A DNA stretch of 47,608 nt. It comes from Rubrivivax sp. (lineage in GTDB: Bacteria; Pseudomonadota; Gammaproteobacteria; Burkholderiales; Burkholderiaceae_C). The translations under genes and the position numbers were made by a program. The DNA is taken from positions 1 to 47,608 of the forward strand of contig JALHOU010000011.1 of the NCBI GenBank assembly GCA_022842825.1. Direction: 5' to 3'. The notes beneath the pieces were generated by a model. That model was not told the DNA's origin. It ran no database searches and saw only the letters and a list, made by a program, of their open reading frames with translations. Positions 32,556 to 42,361 of this stretch are shown one piece after another. Every line of letters begins with the position of its first letter. The first letter of the stretch is position 1.

Positions 32556-33338
32556 CTAGCGCAGCTGCACCGTCCCGCTCACCGTGGCCGTCACCTGCGC
32601 CTTGCCGGCCTCGACCGGCAGCGCTTCGTCGGCGCCGCCGCGCGCCGCCTGGGCGCGCATCATCATCACAGGCGGCGCACCGCCGGCTTCGTTGCCGCTT
32701 ACAGCCACCTCTCGGACCGTGTACCCCGACATGCCGAACTGCCGCGCCACCTCGTCGGCGCGGCTGCGAAAACGCGCGATGGCCTGCGCCGTGACCTCGC
32801 TTTCGACTTTCACGCGCGCCTCGCGCGAGAGCGACCAGCCGACGCGGCCGATGGTGAGCGTCTGGATACGGCCCATCGACTGGGCGATGGCGGCGGTGTC
32901 ACGGCCCTCGAGCACCAGTTCGGCGTAGCCTTGCCAGCCGACGATGCCGCCCTTCTGGCCGTGGCGCGGGTGAAGTGTGAAGCCACCGGTGCGCACCAGC
33001 ACCTCGCCGGGCTTGGCCACCTTGCGCGCCTCGACCAGCGCGGTGTCCAGCGCCTGCCGGAGCTGGCCCTGCACCGCTGCGGCGTCGGTGCCCTCGCGGC
33101 TGGTGTTGAAGACCACCGTCAGCCAGTCCATCGTCAGCTCCATCGTCGCCGTCGCGCTCAGCGAGACCACGTTGGTCGTCTGCGGTGGTACCGGCGCCTG
33201 CGTCTGCGCCGCGGCGTGCCCCGACACGGCAATGGCCGCAACCATCGCGGCGCCGAAGTTTCGAAGCACGCGGTCGTGGCCCGGGCGGCCCATCGCGAGA
33301 GTGACAGGGCGGGTGATCGGGCGAACGGGAAGCGTCAT
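32556..33338 (-). CDS. SIMPL-domain (DUF541) periplasmic protein
   Basis: 260 residues from ATG 33338; the in-frame ATG at 33293 gives a neater signal peptide (MGRPGHDRVLRNFGAAMVAAIAVSGHAAAQ) and may be the true start. The mature protein is a SIMPL/DUF541 fold: 'VVSLSATATMELTMDWLTVVFNTSREGTDAAAVQGQLRQALDTAL', 'YAELVLEGRDTAAIAQSMGRI' and 'AIARFRSRADEVARQFGMSGYTVREVAV'. Family members are periplasmic or outer-membrane linked, with suggested roles in oxidative or envelope stress; none is established. It is divergent from ompR, sharing the 33339-33527 region. Confidence 0.88.
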   Translation of the reverse strand: MTLPVRPITRPVTLAMGRPGHDRVLRNFGAAMVAAIAVSGHAAAQTQAPVPPQTTNVVSLSATATMELTMDWLTVVFNTSREGTDAAAVQGQLRQALDTALVEARKVAKPGEVLVRTGGFTLHPRHGQKGGIVGWQGYAELVLEGRDTAAIAQSMGRIQTLTIGRVGWSLSREARVKVESEVTAQAIARFRSRADEVARQFGMSGYTVREVAVSGNEAGGAPPVMMMRAQAARGGADEALPVEAGKAQVTATVSGTVQLR

Positions 33339-33427
33339 CGTTGAATGTCTTCGGTTGATCGCGGCGACCTGCCGCCGCGGGGTGTGGACGCACGGACGAG
33401 CATGGCCGTTGACACCACCCGCCGCGC

Positions 33428-33513
33428 TGCGCACGAGTGCGCAATACTTGTAACAGATGGTCCTTGGCCTGCGAAATGCCGGTGTGACGCGGCCCACAAT
33501 GCCGCTGTTACAA
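33428..33513. promoter_or_regulatory. Palindrome and widely spaced inverted repeat upstream of ompR
   Basis: Two symmetric elements are seen. TGCGCAC-GA-GTGCGCA is a perfect palindrome at 33428-33443. TTGTAACAG at 33448-33456 is repeated in perfect inverted form, CTGTTACAA, at 33505-33513, 48 bases apart and ending 14 bases before the ompR ATG. 'GTAACA' recalls the conserved part of OmpR-type half sites, so autoregulation or control of the divergent SIMPL gene is possible. Confidence 0.4.
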
Positions 33514-33527
33514 ATACGGAGTCGCCC

Positions 33528-34262
33528 ATGAGCACCCCTGCCAACGCCCGCCCGGACCGCATCGTCGTCGTCGATGATGATGCGAGGATCCGCGACCTGC
33601 TCAGGCGCTACCTGTCACAGGAGGGCTTCGATGTCCTTCTCGCCGAAGACGCCAAGGCGCTCAACCGCCTGCTCACCCGCGAGACGCTCGACCTGATCGT
33701 GCTCGACCTCATGTTGCCCGGCGAGGACGGCCTGTCGATCTGCCGACGCCTGCGCGCCGCCAACGACCAGACCCCGATCATCATGCTCACCGCCAAGGTC
33801 GAGGACGTGGACCGTATTGTCGGCCTCGAGGTCGGCGCCGACGACTACCTGCCCAAGCCGTTCAACCCGCGCGAATTGCTGGCGCGCATCCATGCCGTGC
33901 TGCGCCGCCGGCCCGCGCCCGAGGCGCCCGGGGCGCCGTCGAAGGAGGCGCAGACCGTCACGTTCGGCCCCTTCGAGTTCGATCTGTCTCTGCGCCGTCT
34001 GTCCAAGAACGGCGAGCAGATCTCCCTCACCACGGGCGAGTTCTCGATGCTGAAGGCCCTCGTGCGCCACCCGCGCCAGCCACTCTCGCGCGACAAGCTG
34101 GCGCAGCTGGCGCGCGGCCGCGAGTTCGAGCCCTTCGACCGCAGTCTGGACGTGCAGATCTCGAGGCTGCGCAAGATGATCGAACCCGACCCCGCCCAGC
34201 CACGCTACATCCAGACCGTCTGGGGCGTGGGCTATGTCTTCGTGCCCGATGGCGCCAACTGA
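33528..34262 (+). CDS. ompR: OmpR-family response regulator
   Basis: 244 residues. The receiver domain has the acidic pair 'VVDDDARIR', phospho-acceptor Asp in 'IVLDLMLPGEDG', Thr/Lys switch residues in 'MLTAK' and 'YLPKPFNPREL'. After a Pro/Ala linker there is a winged-helix DNA-binding domain ('ISLTTGEFSMLKALVRHPRQPLSRDKLAQLARG', 'DVQISRLRKMIEPDPAQPRYIQTVWGVGYVF'). The sequence resembles OmpR itself more than PhoB or KdpE. The sensor kinase follows in the same direction after 147 bp. Targets are not visible apart from the inverted repeats just upstream. Confidence 0.96.
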   Translation: MSTPANARPDRIVVVDDDARIRDLLRRYLSQEGFDVLLAEDAKALNRLLTRETLDLIVLDLMLPGEDGLSICRRLRAANDQTPIIMLTAKVEDVDRIVGLEVGADDYLPKPFNPRELLARIHAVLRRRPAPEAPGAPSKEAQTVTFGPFEFDLSLRRLSKNGEQISLTTGEFSMLKALVRHPRQPLSRDKLAQLARGREFEPFDRSLDVQISRLRKMIEPDPAQPRYIQTVWGVGYVFVPDGAN

Positions 34263-34409
34263 GTGAATCCGCCGCGAAGCGCGTTTGGCGCCTTCTCCCA
34301 TGGCCCCATCGGGGCCGCTGCATCGCCCGGCGAGTGCCGTCCGCAGCCCGACCCGGTCGAGGCTGCGGCCAGCGCCGGCTGGATACCCTGACACCTTCGA
34401 GCTGACACG

Positions 34410-35873
34410 GTGGCCAACCCCTCGGTCGGGTTCAGCCTCTTCTGGCGCACGTTCTTCCTGCTAGCCCTGCTGCTGGCGGGCGGGGTGTATTCGTGGGTGT
34501 ACACGCTGCACGCGCTGGAGCTGGAGCCGCGAGCGGTGCAGCAGGCGCAGCAGACCGCGGGCCTGGTCAGCCTGGCGCGGGCCGCGCTCATACCCGCCGA
34601 CGGCATCAACCGCGTCACCCTGCTCAAGAGCATGGCGAGCCCGAGCGCCATCCGCGTCACGCCGCGCGAGCCGGGCGACAAGTGGCTGTCGTTCGAGACC
34701 GACCGCTTCTCGCGCCGCCTGGCTTCGGAACTCAAACGCGTGCTTGGCCCCGACACCGTGGTGGCGCGTGCCGTCAACAATCAGAGCGGCCTGTGGGTGG
34801 GCTTTTCGATCGAACAGGACCTGTACTGGCTGCAGGCCGACGCCACCAACCCGGCCTCGGTGGCCGGCAGCACCTGGTTCGCGTGGATCGGCATCGCCGT
34901 GCTCGCGACCCTGGTCGGTTCGGTGGCCATCGCGAGCCTGATCAACCGGCCGCTCAAGCAGCTCTCGTTCGCGGCCAGCCGCATCCGCGAGGGCGATCTC
35001 GATTCGAGGCTGGACGAAAACACGCTCACGAGCGAGATCCGCGAAGTCAACCGCGGTTTCAACCGCATGGCGCGCGAGCTGGCCCGCGTGGAGGAGGACC
35101 GCGCGGTGATGCTGGCCGGCATCAGCCACGACCTGCGCACGCCGCTGGCACGCCTGCGCCTGGAGGCCGAGATGAGCGTCAGCGACGAGGACGCGCGGCG
35201 CCACATGGCCAGCGACATCGACCAGCTCGACGCCATCATCGACAAGTTCATGGACTACGCGCGTCCGGGCGAGACCAAGATGAGCCCGGTCAACGTGAGC
35301 AAGCTCGTCGAAACCGAGGCCACGCGCTTTCGCGACCCGACGCAGATCCGCATCCAGTCGCGCCTGGCACCCGATCTGCAGGTGGTGGCCGACGAGACCG
35401 AACTGGGCCGTGTCTTCCTGAACCTGTTCGAGAACGCACGCCGCTACGGCAAGGGCACCTACACCGGCGTGGCCGAGGTCGACGTGTGGCACGTGAAGGC
35501 CGGGCCCTGGCTCATCGTGAGCGTGCGCGACCACGGCCCCGGCGTCGCGCCCGAGAAGCTCGCGCAGCTGACAACGCCGTTCTTCCGGGGCGACACGGCG
35601 CGCACGGCCGCCACCGGCGCCGGCCTCGGCCTGGCCATCGTCGAGAAGGCGGTCGCCCGCATGGGCGGCAGTCTCGAGCTGGCCAACGCGCCCGAGGGTG
35701 GCCTCATCGCGCACATCCGGCTCAAGCGCGTGCAGTCGGGCCGGACGGGATCAGGCAAGAGCGGGCGCGGCGACCGCAACGGTGGCAGCGGCGGAACGCC
35801 CAGCACCCTCATGGGCGACAGCAACTTCGCATGGGCCGACACGAAGGCGGGTGCGCCTTCGAGCAAGGTCTAG
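34410..35873 (+). CDS. envZ: EnvZ-like sensor histidine kinase
   Basis: 487 residues from a GTG start. Two transmembrane helices (about 12-32 'TFFLLALLLAGGVYSWVYTL' and about 152-176 'WFAWIGIAVLATLVGSVAIASLI') enclose a periplasmic sensor domain of about 120 residues. HAMP ('RPLKQLSFAASRIREGDLDSRL'), H-box 'GISHDLRTPLARLRLEAEMS' with the phosphorylated His, N-box 'NLFENARRYGKG', and G-boxes 'DHGPGV' and 'GAGLGLAIV' follow. After the ATPase domain there is an unusual tail of about 50 residues rich in Gly, Ser and Arg ('SGRTGSGKSGRGDRNGGSGGTP'). It pairs with the OmpR protein upstream. It converges on ispF with only 7 bases between stops. Confidence 0.95.
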   Translation: MANPSVGFSLFWRTFFLLALLLAGGVYSWVYTLHALELEPRAVQQAQQTAGLVSLARAALIPADGINRVTLLKSMASPSAIRVTPREPGDKWLSFETDRFSRRLASELKRVLGPDTVVARAVNNQSGLWVGFSIEQDLYWLQADATNPASVAGSTWFAWIGIAVLATLVGSVAIASLINRPLKQLSFAASRIREGDLDSRLDENTLTSEIREVNRGFNRMARELARVEEDRAVMLAGISHDLRTPLARLRLEAEMSVSDEDARRHMASDIDQLDAIIDKFMDYARPGETKMSPVNVSKLVETEATRFRDPTQIRIQSRLAPDLQVVADETELGRVFLNLFENARRYGKGTYTGVAEVDVWHVKAGPWLIVSVRDHGPGVAPEKLAQLTTPFFRGDTARTAATGAGLGLAIVEKAVARMGGSLELANAPEGGLIAHIRLKRVQSGRTGSGKSGRGDRNGGSGGTPSTLMGDSNFAWADTKAGAPSSKV

Positions 35874-35880
35874 GAGAAGT

Positions 35881-36390
35881 CTAGGCGGCTGGGCGGCGGC
35901 AAAGCAGGCAGACGGCTCGCGCCTCGATGGCACGCCCCTCTCCCACCGGGCCCATCTTCTCGGCCGTCTTGGCCTTCACGTTCACACGCTCGGTTGGCAG
36001 GCCGAGCACGCCGGCGATGCGCGCGCGCATGGCCGGGATGTGCGGCGCCATCTTCGGCGCCTGCGCGACGATGGTGCTGTCCACGTTGACCACGTTCCAG
36101 CCCTGCGCCTGCACGCGTTCATGGGCGCGCGCCAGCAGCACGGCGGAGTCGGCGCCGGCATGGGCGCCATCAGTGTCCGGGAAGAGGCCGCCGATGTCGC
36201 CGAGGCCGGCGGCGCCCAGCAGCGCGTCGGTGATGGCGTGCAGCAGCGCGTCGGCATCGGAGTGCCCGAGCAGGCCATGCGTGTGCGGCACGACGACACC
36301 GCCAAGCAGAAGCGGCCGCCCCGCGACGAGCGCATGCACATCCCAGCCCTCGCCGATGCGCAGCTCGCGCGGGTCGAACGGGTCGGTCAT
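35881..36390 (-). CDS. ispF: 2-C-methyl-D-erythritol 2,4-cyclodiphosphate synthase
   Basis: 169 residues. Fifth enzyme of the MEP isoprenoid pathway; cyclises CDP-ME 2-phosphate. Metal ligands are in 'GEGWDVHAL' (Asp/His) and the '[30 protein letters not shown]' signature; '[17 protein letters not shown]' is the conserved C-terminal block. ATG 36390 overlaps the ispD stop (ATGA), the usual ispDF coupling. Slightly longer than 160 residues because of a short tail containing 'CLLCRRPAA'. Confidence 0.97.
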   Translation of the reverse strand: MTDPFDPRELRIGEGWDVHALVAGRPLLLGGVVVPHTHGLLGHSDADALLHAITDALLGAAGLGDIGGLFPDTDGAHAGADSAVLLARAHERVQAQGWNVVNVDSTIVAQAPKMAPHIPAMRARIAGVLGLPTERVNVKAKTAEKMGPVGEGRAIEARAVCLLCRRPAA

Positions 36391-37100
36391 CGGCGCGTCT
36401 CCAGCAGGCGTTCGGCCAGCGCGAAGTCGGCGGGCCAGGTGAGCTTCAGGTTCTCGATGTCGCCGCGCACGAGCCTCGGTGCGAGGTGCAGGGCCTCGAC
36501 GGCACTGGACTCGTCGCTCACGCCCGTGCCCGCGGCCTCCAGGGCGCGCCGCAGCAGGCCGAGGCGGAACATCTGAGGCGTCTGCGCGAGCCACTTGCCG
36601 GCGCGCGGCACGGTGTGCGCCACCCGCACGCCGGCCGGACCGGCGATCGACTCCTTGAGAGTGTCGGCCAGCGGCAGCGCCAGCAAACCGCCCACCTCGT
36701 CGTCACGGCACGCCGCCATCAGCGACTCCACCCAGGCGGGCCGCAGCAGGCAACGCGCGGCGTCGTGAACCAGCACCCAGTCGTGCTCGCCGGCACCGCG
36801 GCGGCGCAACTCGTCCAGCCCGTGTCCCACCGAGGCGGCCCGCGTCGCGCCACCGCAGCGCGCCACCCAGGCGCGCGCGCCCTGGAAGGCGGGCGCATGC
36901 CGCTCGAACTGGCGGTCCTCCGGGGCCAGCACCACGAGCATGGCCTCAAGGCCGCGAACGGCAGTGAGCGCGGCGAGCGTGTGCGCCACGACGCTGCGCC
37001 CAGCCACGACGGCATACTGCTTCGGCCCACCGGCCTGCGCACGCTCGCCGATGCCGGCGCATGGCACCAGCGCGAAACAGCGTGAAGGCGATCCAGGCAT
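36387..37100 (-). CDS. ispD: 2-C-methyl-D-erythritol 4-phosphate cytidylyltransferase
   Basis: 237 residues. Third step of the MEP pathway: MEP plus CTP to CDP-ME. The nucleotide-binding start '[24 protein letters not shown]' and '[15 protein letters not shown]' are typical, as is '[22 protein letters not shown]'. Its ATG (37100) lies only 8 bases from a palindromic -10-like element, which suggests a very short leader. It is divergent from mfd and coupled to ispF. Confidence 0.97.
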   Translation of the reverse strand: MPGSPSRCFALVPCAGIGERAQAGGPKQYAVVAGRSVVAHTLAALTAVRGLEAMLVVLAPEDRQFERHAPAFQGARAWVARCGGATRAASVGHGLDELRRRGAGEHDWVLVHDAARCLLRPAWVESLMAACRDDEVGGLLALPLADTLKESIAGPAGVRVAHTVPRAGKWLAQTPQMFRLGLLRRALEAAGTGVSDESSAVEALHLAPRLVRGDIENLKLTWPADFALAERLLETRR

Positions 37101-37107
37101 TGGCGTC

Positions 37108-37119
37108 GATTCTAGAATC
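37108..37119. promoter_or_regulatory. Palindromic -10-like element between ispD and mfd
   Basis: GATTCTAGAATC is a perfect 12 bp palindrome that gives a TAGAAT hexamer on both strands (37113-37118 plus, 37109-37114 minus). The minus copy would start transcription about two bases before the ispD ATG; the plus copy would give mfd a leader of about 45 nt. No clear -35 hexamers are found. Confidence 0.45.
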
Positions 37120-37170
37120 CAGCCCCGTCACGCCCCGCCGTGCTTCGCGCCGGGGCGCTTGTCTTTTCTG

Positions 37171-40100
37171 ATGCTGCTTCCCACGCTCGCGCCCGGCCGG
37201 CGCCACACGCTTGCTCGCCCCCTGGGCTCGGCCGATGCCCTGTGGCTCGCCGAACTGGCCCGTACACGCGCCACCGCGCGCGCGCAGGGCGGCAGCGCCA
37301 TCGTCGTCTTCACCGCCGAGGCCGCCGACGCGCAGCGGCTGGCCGACGAGCTGCCCTTCTTCGCACCGGGACTGGCGATCGCGCAGTTCCCAGACTGGGA
37401 AACGCTTCCGTACGACACCTTCAGTCCGCACCAGGACCTGATCTCCGAGCGTCTGGCCACGCTGTGGCGCATCCAGCAGCGCGAGGTCGACGTCGTGCTC
37501 GTGCCGGCGACGACGGCGCTCACGCGTCTTGCGCCACCGTCGTTCCTGGCCGGCACGACCTTCCACTTCCGCCAGAAGAGCCGGCTCGACGAGGCGCGGC
37601 TGAAGGCGCAGCTCACGCTCGCCGGCTACGAGCACGTGAGCCAGGTCGTCGGCCCGGGCGAGTACGCCGTGCGTGGCGGCCTCATCGACCTCTTTCCGAT
37701 GGGCTCGCTCGTGCCCTATCGCGTCGACCTCTTCGGCGACGAGGTCGACTCCATCCGCACCTTCGACCCCGACACCCAGCGCAGCCTCTACCCCGTGCCC
37801 GAGGTGCGCCTGCTGCCCGGGCGCGAGTTCCCGATGGACGAGGCGGCGCGCACCGCCTTCCGCGCGCGCTGGCGCGAGCGCATGGAAGGCGACCCGACCA
37901 AGGCGCGCATCTACAAGGACATCGGCAGCGGCATCGCCACCGGCGGCATCGAGTACTACCTGCCGCTGTTCTTCGAACAGACGGCGACCCTCTTCGACTA
38001 CGTCGGCGTCGAGGCGCCCGTCGTCCTGCACGGCGAGATCGACGCCGCGCTGCAGCGCTACTGGGCCGACACCCGCGAGCGGCACCGCTTCTTGCAGCAC
38101 GACCGCGAGCGGCCGCTGCTGCCGCCGGAAGACCTCTTCCTGCGCATCGAGGACTTCTTCACCGCCACCCAGCCGCATGCCACGCTCGCGCTGCGCGGCG
38201 ACGAGCCGCTGCCGTGGTGCCGCCCGCTGCCCGACGTGAGCATCGACCGCGGCGCACCCGAGCCGCTGGCCGCACTGGAGCACCACCTCGGGCGGACGAC
38301 GAGCCGGGTTCTCTTGATGGCCGAGAGCGAGGGCCGGCGCGAGAGCCTGCTGGAACTGCTGCGCGACCACGGCATCGAGGTGCCGAGCGTCGCGAGCCTG
38401 GCCGAGTTCGGGGCCGGCGAAGAGAAGGTGGCCATCGTCGCGGCCCCGCTCGCGCAGGGCTTCCACTGGCACGAGGCGGAAGAAGGGACCGCGCCGCTCT
38501 CGCTGCAGTTCCTCACCGAGACCGAGCTTTTCGCCAGCGCTCCGCAGGCGCGGCGTCGGCGCAAGCAGGAGCAGGTCTCCAGCGTCGATGCGCTCATCAA
38601 GGACCTCTCCGAGCTCAAGGTCGGCGACCCGGTCGTGCATGCCAACCACGGCATCGGCCGCTACCAGGGGTTGAAGAACATCGACCTCGGCGAGGGGACG
38701 AGCGAGTTCCTGCACCTCGAGTACGCCGAGAAGGCGACGCTGTACGTGCCCGTCTCTCAGCTCCACCTCATCAGCCGCTACACGGGCGTCAGCGCCGAAG
38801 AGGCACCGCTGCACAAGCTCGGATCCGGACAATGGGAGAAGGCGCGCAGGAAGGCCGCCGAGCAGGTTCGAGACACTGCTGCCGAGCTGCTCAACCTCTA
38901 CGCCCAGCGCGCCGCGCGCGACGGCTTCGCGCACCGCTTCTCCGGCCACGACTACGAGGCCTTCGCCGCGAGCTTCGGCTTCGAGGAGACGGCCGACCAG
39001 CGCGCCGCCATCCACGCCGTCATCCAGGACATGATCTCGCCGAAGCCGATGGACCGCCTCGTCTGCGGCGACGTCGGCTTCGGCAAGACCGAGGTGGCGC
39101 TGCGCGCCGCCTTCGTGGCCGTGCACGGCGGCAAGCAGGTGGCCTTCCTCGCGCCGACGACGCTGCTGGCCGAGCAGCACTACCAGACGCTGGTGGACCG
39201 CTTCGGAAAGTGGCCGGTGAAGGTGGCGGAGCTGTCGCGCTTCCGCACCGGCAAGGAAGTGAAGGCGGCGCTGGAGGGCATCGCCGCCGGCACCATCGAC
39301 ATCGTCATCGGCACGCACAAGCTCCTGGCCTCGGACGTGAAGTTCGCGCGCCTGGGCCTGCTCATCGTCGACGAGGAGCACCGCTTCGGCGTGCGCCACA
39401 AGGAGGCGATGAAGGCGCTGCGCGCCGAGGTCGACGTGCTCACGCTCACCGCCACGCCCATTCCGCGCACGCTCGGCATGGCGCTCGAAGGCCTGCGCGA
39501 CCTCTCGGTCATCGCCACCGCGCCGCAGCGGCGTCTGGCCATCAAGACCTTCGTGCAGAACGAGGGCTCGAGCATCATCCGCGAGGCCGTGCTGCGCGAG
39601 TTGAAGCGCGGCGGCCAGGTCTACTTCCTGCACAACGAGGTCGAGACCATCCAGAACCGCCGCGAGCGCCTGGCCGAGCTCGTGCCCGAGGCGCGCATCG
39701 CCGTGGCGCACGGCCAGATGCCCGAGCGCGAGCTGGAATCGGTGATGCGCGACTTCGTCGCCCAGCGCCACAACGTGCTCTTGTGCTCGACCATCATCGA
39801 GACCGGCATCGACGTGCCCACCGCCAACACGATCGTCATCAGCCGGGCCGACAAGTTCGGCCTCGCGCAGCTGCACCAGCTGCGCGGGCGCGTGGGTCGC
39901 AGCCACCACCAGGCCTATGCCTACCTGCTCGTGCCCGACAAGGAGGGGCTCACGAAGCAGGCGGCGCAGCGGCTGGAGGCCATCCAGCAGATGGAGGAGC
40001 TCGGCAGCGGCTTCTACCTCGCCATGCACGACCTCGAGATCCGCGGCGCCGGCGAGGTGCTGGGCGAGCAGCAGAGCGGCAACATGATGGAGGTCGGCTT

Positions 40101-40653
40101 CCAGCTCTACAACGACATGCTCTCCGAGGCCGTGCGTGCATTGCGGGCCGGCCACGAGCCCGACCTGCTCTCGCCGCTCGGTGGCCTGGCCGGCACCACC
40201 GAGGTCAACCTGCACGCACCGGCACTGCTGCCCGATGCCTACTGCGGCGACGTGCACCAGCGCCTGTCGCTGTACAAGCGCCTGGCCACGGCGGACCACA
40301 CCGACCGCATCGACGCGCTGCTGGAGGAGATCACCGACCGCTTCGGCCGCCTGCCCGCGCAGGGCCAGACGCTCTTCGACACGCACCGCCTGCGCGTGCT
40401 GGCCAAGCCCTATGGCGTGGCCAAGATCGACGCCGGCCCCAAGCTCATGAGCGTGAGCTTCCGCCCCAACCCGCCGATCGACGCCATGCGCATCATCGAG
40501 CTCGTGCAGAAGAACCGCGCCATCAAGCTCGCCGGCAACGACAAGCTGCGCATCGAGCGCGAGATCGCGGCGCCATCGGAGCGCGCACAGTTCATGCGCG
40601 ACCTGCTGCGCTCGCTCGGCACGCCGAAAGCCGCCGCGCGGGCACCGGCATGA
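37171..40653 (+). CDS. mfd: Transcription-repair coupling factor Mfd
   Basis: 1160 residues, normal length. Removes RNA polymerase stalled at lesions and recruits UvrA. Order of parts: UvrB-like N-terminal module (to about 330, '[29 protein letters not shown]'), the RNAP-interaction/CarD-like domain (about 480-550, '[18 protein letters not shown]'), and RecG-like helicase lobes with Walker A '[11 protein letters not shown]' (about 632) and 'DEEHRFG' (about 732). Motif VI 'QLRGRVGRS' and the C-terminal TRCF domain follow. ATG 37171 matches the family start. A GC-rich hairpin (CGCCCC...GGGGCG) lies in the leader. serB overlaps its stop by 4 bp. Confidence 0.98.
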   Translation: MLLPTLAPGRRHTLARPLGSADALWLAELARTRATARAQGGSAIVVFTAEAADAQRLADELPFFAPGLAIAQFPDWETLPYDTFSPHQDLISERLATLWRIQQREVDVVLVPATTALTRLAPPSFLAGTTFHFRQKSRLDEARLKAQLTLAGYEHVSQVVGPGEYAVRGGLIDLFPMGSLVPYRVDLFGDEVDSIRTFDPDTQRSLYPVPEVRLLPGREFPMDEAARTAFRARWRERMEGDPTKARIYKDIGSGIATGGIEYYLPLFFEQTATLFDYVGVEAPVVLHGEIDAALQRYWADTRERHRFLQHDRERPLLPPEDLFLRIEDFFTATQPHATLALRGDEPLPWCRPLPDVSIDRGAPEPLAALEHHLGRTTSRVLLMAESEGRRESLLELLRDHGIEVPSVASLAEFGAGEEKVAIVAAPLAQGFHWHEAEEGTAPLSLQFLTETELFASAPQARRRRKQEQVSSVDALIKDLSELKVGDPVVHANHGIGRYQGLKNIDLGEGTSEFLHLEYAEKATLYVPVSQLHLISRYTGVSAEEAPLHKLGSGQWEKARRKAAEQVRDTAAELLNLYAQRAARDGFAHRFSGHDYEAFAASFGFEETADQRAAIHAVIQDMISPKPMDRLVCGDVGFGKTEVALRAAFVAVHGGKQVAFLAPTTLLAEQHYQTLVDRFGKWPVKVAELSRFRTGKEVKAALEGIAAGTIDIVIGTHKLLASDVKFARLGLLIVDEEHRFGVRHKEAMKALRAEVDVLTLTATPIPRTLGMALEGLRDLSVIATAPQRRLAIKTFVQNEGSSIIREAVLRELKRGGQVYFLHNEVETIQNRRERLAELVPEARIAVAHGQMPERELESVMRDFVAQRHNVLLCSTIIETGIDVPTANTIVISRADKFGLAQLHQLRGRVGRSHHQAYAYLLVPDKEGLTKQAAQRLEAIQQMEELGSGFYLAMHDLEIRGAGEVLGEQQSGNMMEVGFQLYNDMLSEAVRALRAGHEPDLLSPLGGLAGTTEVNLHAPALLPDAYCGDVHQRLSLYKRLATADHTDRIDALLEEITDRFGRLPAQGQTLFDTHRLRVLAKPYGVAKIDAGPKLMSVSFRPNPPIDAMRIIELVQKNRAIKLAGNDKLRIEREIAAPSERAQFMRDLLRSLGTPKAAARAPA

Positions 40654-41372
40654 CGAGCCCGCGCGAACGCGAGATCGAGCCCGGGCTCTTCGCGCGCGGC
40701 TTCTCGGTGCCACTGCGCCTGGCCGACTTCAAGCTCGTCGCCTTCGACATGGACTCGACGCTCATCAGCATCGAGTGCGTGGACGAGATTGCCGACGTCG
40801 CCGGCCGCCGGGCCGAGGTGGCCGCCATCACCGAGGCCGCCATGCGCGGCGAGATCACCGACTACAAGCACAGCCTGCGCCGCCGCCTGGCGCTGCTGCG
40901 CGACGTGCCGGTGAGCGCGCTGGAGGAGGTCTACTCCCGGCGCTTGCGCCTGAACCCGGGCGTCGAGGCCTTCGTGCGCGCCTGCCAGGCGGCGGGGCTG
41001 AAGACGCTGCTCATCTCGGGCGGCTTCACCTACTTCAGCGAGCGCGTGCGCGCTCGGCTGGGCCTGGACTTCGCGCGTGCCAACATGCTGGAGGTGGTGG
41101 ACGGCAAGCTCACCGGTCTGCTGCTGGAGCGGCCCTGGGGCGAGATCGTCGACGGCGCCGAGAAGAAGCGCGTGCTGCTCGAGGTGTGCGAACTCATGGG
41201 CATCTCGCCCGCGCAGGCCATCGCCGTGGGCGACGGCGCCAACGACCTGCCGATGATGAGCGTGGCTGGCCTCTCGATCGCCTACCACTCGAAGCCGGCG
41301 GTGCGCGACCGCGCCATGCTGTCGATCAGCGAGGGCGGCATGGACCGCGCGCTTCGCATCTTCCTGCCCTGA
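40650..41372 (+). CDS. serB: Phosphoserine phosphatase SerB
   Basis: 240 residues. HAD-superfamily enzyme for the last step of serine synthesis. The catalytic motif is '[11 protein letters not shown]' (Asp33 nucleophile, Asp35 acid). Motif II is '[14 protein letters not shown]', motif III Lys in '[10 protein letters not shown]', and motif IV '[12 protein letters not shown]'. '[28 protein letters not shown]' is the cap region specific to SerB. It lacks the N-terminal ACT-type domain of E. coli SerB, as is common in Burkholderiales. Start overlaps the mfd stop (ATGA), so it is co-translated with mfd. Confidence 0.96.
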   Translation: MTSPREREIEPGLFARGFSVPLRLADFKLVAFDMDSTLISIECVDEIADVAGRRAEVAAITEAAMRGEITDYKHSLRRRLALLRDVPVSALEEVYSRRLRLNPGVEAFVRACQAAGLKTLLISGGFTYFSERVRARLGLDFARANMLEVVDGKLTGLLLERPWGEIVDGAEKKRVLLEVCELMGISPAQAIAVGDGANDLPMMSVAGLSIAYHSKPAVRDRAMLSISEGGMDRALRIFLP

Positions 41373-41407
41373 GCGCCGCCGCGACGGCGGAGCCGCCCGG
41401 CCGGTGC

Positions 41408-42208
41408 CTAGTTCGTGCCCGTCTTGAAGACGAGCTGCACGCGGTGCAGGCGCGGTGCCGGCAAGGGCGCATAGCGCCACTGTTCCACGGCCTGAGCGAT
41501 GACCGGCACCAGCGCACGAGGCACCGGCGGAAGCACCTGCACACCGCTCACGCGGCCGTCGGGCTGGATGGTGAACTCCACTGCCACGTCAGGCCGCAGG
41601 AGAAGCTCCTGCAACCGCGGCGTCATTTCCGGTTCGACCATCTGGACGAGTTCGGGTGGCCGCAACGCCGCTGCGGCGGCGGCAGGCCAGGGCAACAGGC
41701 GCGGCAACTCGGGCGGCAGAGCCAACGCCGACGCGCTGCGCAGCGGCGCCAGCGAGGCGGGTGCCAGCGCGTTGCTGCGGGCGGGCGCCACGGGCAACGA
41801 CTCACCGCCCAAGGTGCGGATCGTGATCACGGGCGAGTCGTCGACGCCGGCCGCCATGGCGCGTGGCACGTTGGCGCGGCGTGCGCCGGCGTCGAGCTCG
41901 CCGGGCGACTCGGCTTCGACGCGCCGCCGCAGTCTGGCCGCTTCGAGAATGGCGCGCATGGGGCTGTCGGCGGCGCGTTGCGCCCGTTCCATGGCCGACC
42001 CCGAGGCCGCACCGCCTGCCGCATGCACGGCGGCGGGTGTTGCTGCGCTGGCTGGCGGCGCGGCCGGTCGCAGCGCCTGCGCCGAACAGACCCAGGGGAG
42101 CGCGCAGGCCAGGAGAGGCAGCCAGGCTCGCAGCCCTTGATCACTCGCAACCAAACCCGCACCTCCGGCAGGCACGACGCCCAAACCGCGCGTTGACACC
42201 CTCCGCAT
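41408..42208 (-). CDS. Periplasmic TonB C-terminal-like protein
   Basis: 266 residues from ATG 42208. The N-terminus has a hydrophobic stretch ending like a signal peptide ('LRAWLPLLACALPWVCSAQA', about residues 28-47). A long Ala/Pro-rich, poorly conserved middle follows. The last 75 residues are TonB-C-like: 'EPEMTPRLQELLLRPDVAVEFTIQPDGRVSGVQVLPPVPRALVPVIAQAVEQWRYAPLPAPRLHRVQLVFK'. It lacks the uncleaved N-terminal anchor and Pro-Glu/Pro-Lys repeats of true TonB, and no exbB/exbD is nearby. It may be a soluble periplasmic TonB-like protein; role unknown. The adjacent gene is an iron-type binding protein, but 153 bp separate them. Confidence 0.75.
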   Translation of the reverse strand: MRRVSTRGLGVVPAGGAGLVASDQGLRAWLPLLACALPWVCSAQALRPAAPPASAATPAAVHAAGGAASGSAMERAQRAADSPMRAILEAARLRRRVEAESPGELDAGARRANVPRAMAAGVDDSPVITIRTLGGESLPVAPARSNALAPASLAPLRSASALALPPELPRLLPWPAAAAAALRPPELVQMVEPEMTPRLQELLLRPDVAVEFTIQPDGRVSGVQVLPPVPRALVPVIAQAVEQWRYAPLPAPRLHRVQLVFKTGTN

Positions 42209-42361
42209 GACGCGGCCGGCGCAACTGGCGCCACGCAGACAGGCGCGGATTCTAGGTGCCGCCCCTCGCCGATGGTCCGGTGTCCCGGCAGGTCGGGCCT
42301 GCAAAGAGCGCGACAGTGCCTACCCGTCCACGCGCGGCGCGCACGTGGTGCGATCGGTGGG

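Noticed and set aside
36946-40713. 1255-residue minus-strand ORF antisense to mfd
   Set aside because: It mirrors the Mfd frame in GC-rich DNA; the translation is His/Arg/Glu-rich without motifs, while the plus strand gives a complete Mfd.
37140-41372. 1410-residue plus-strand ORF seeming to fuse mfd and serB
   Set aside because: Its first part is an out-of-frame reading of mfd; only the final 240 residues, SerB, are real, starting at 40650.
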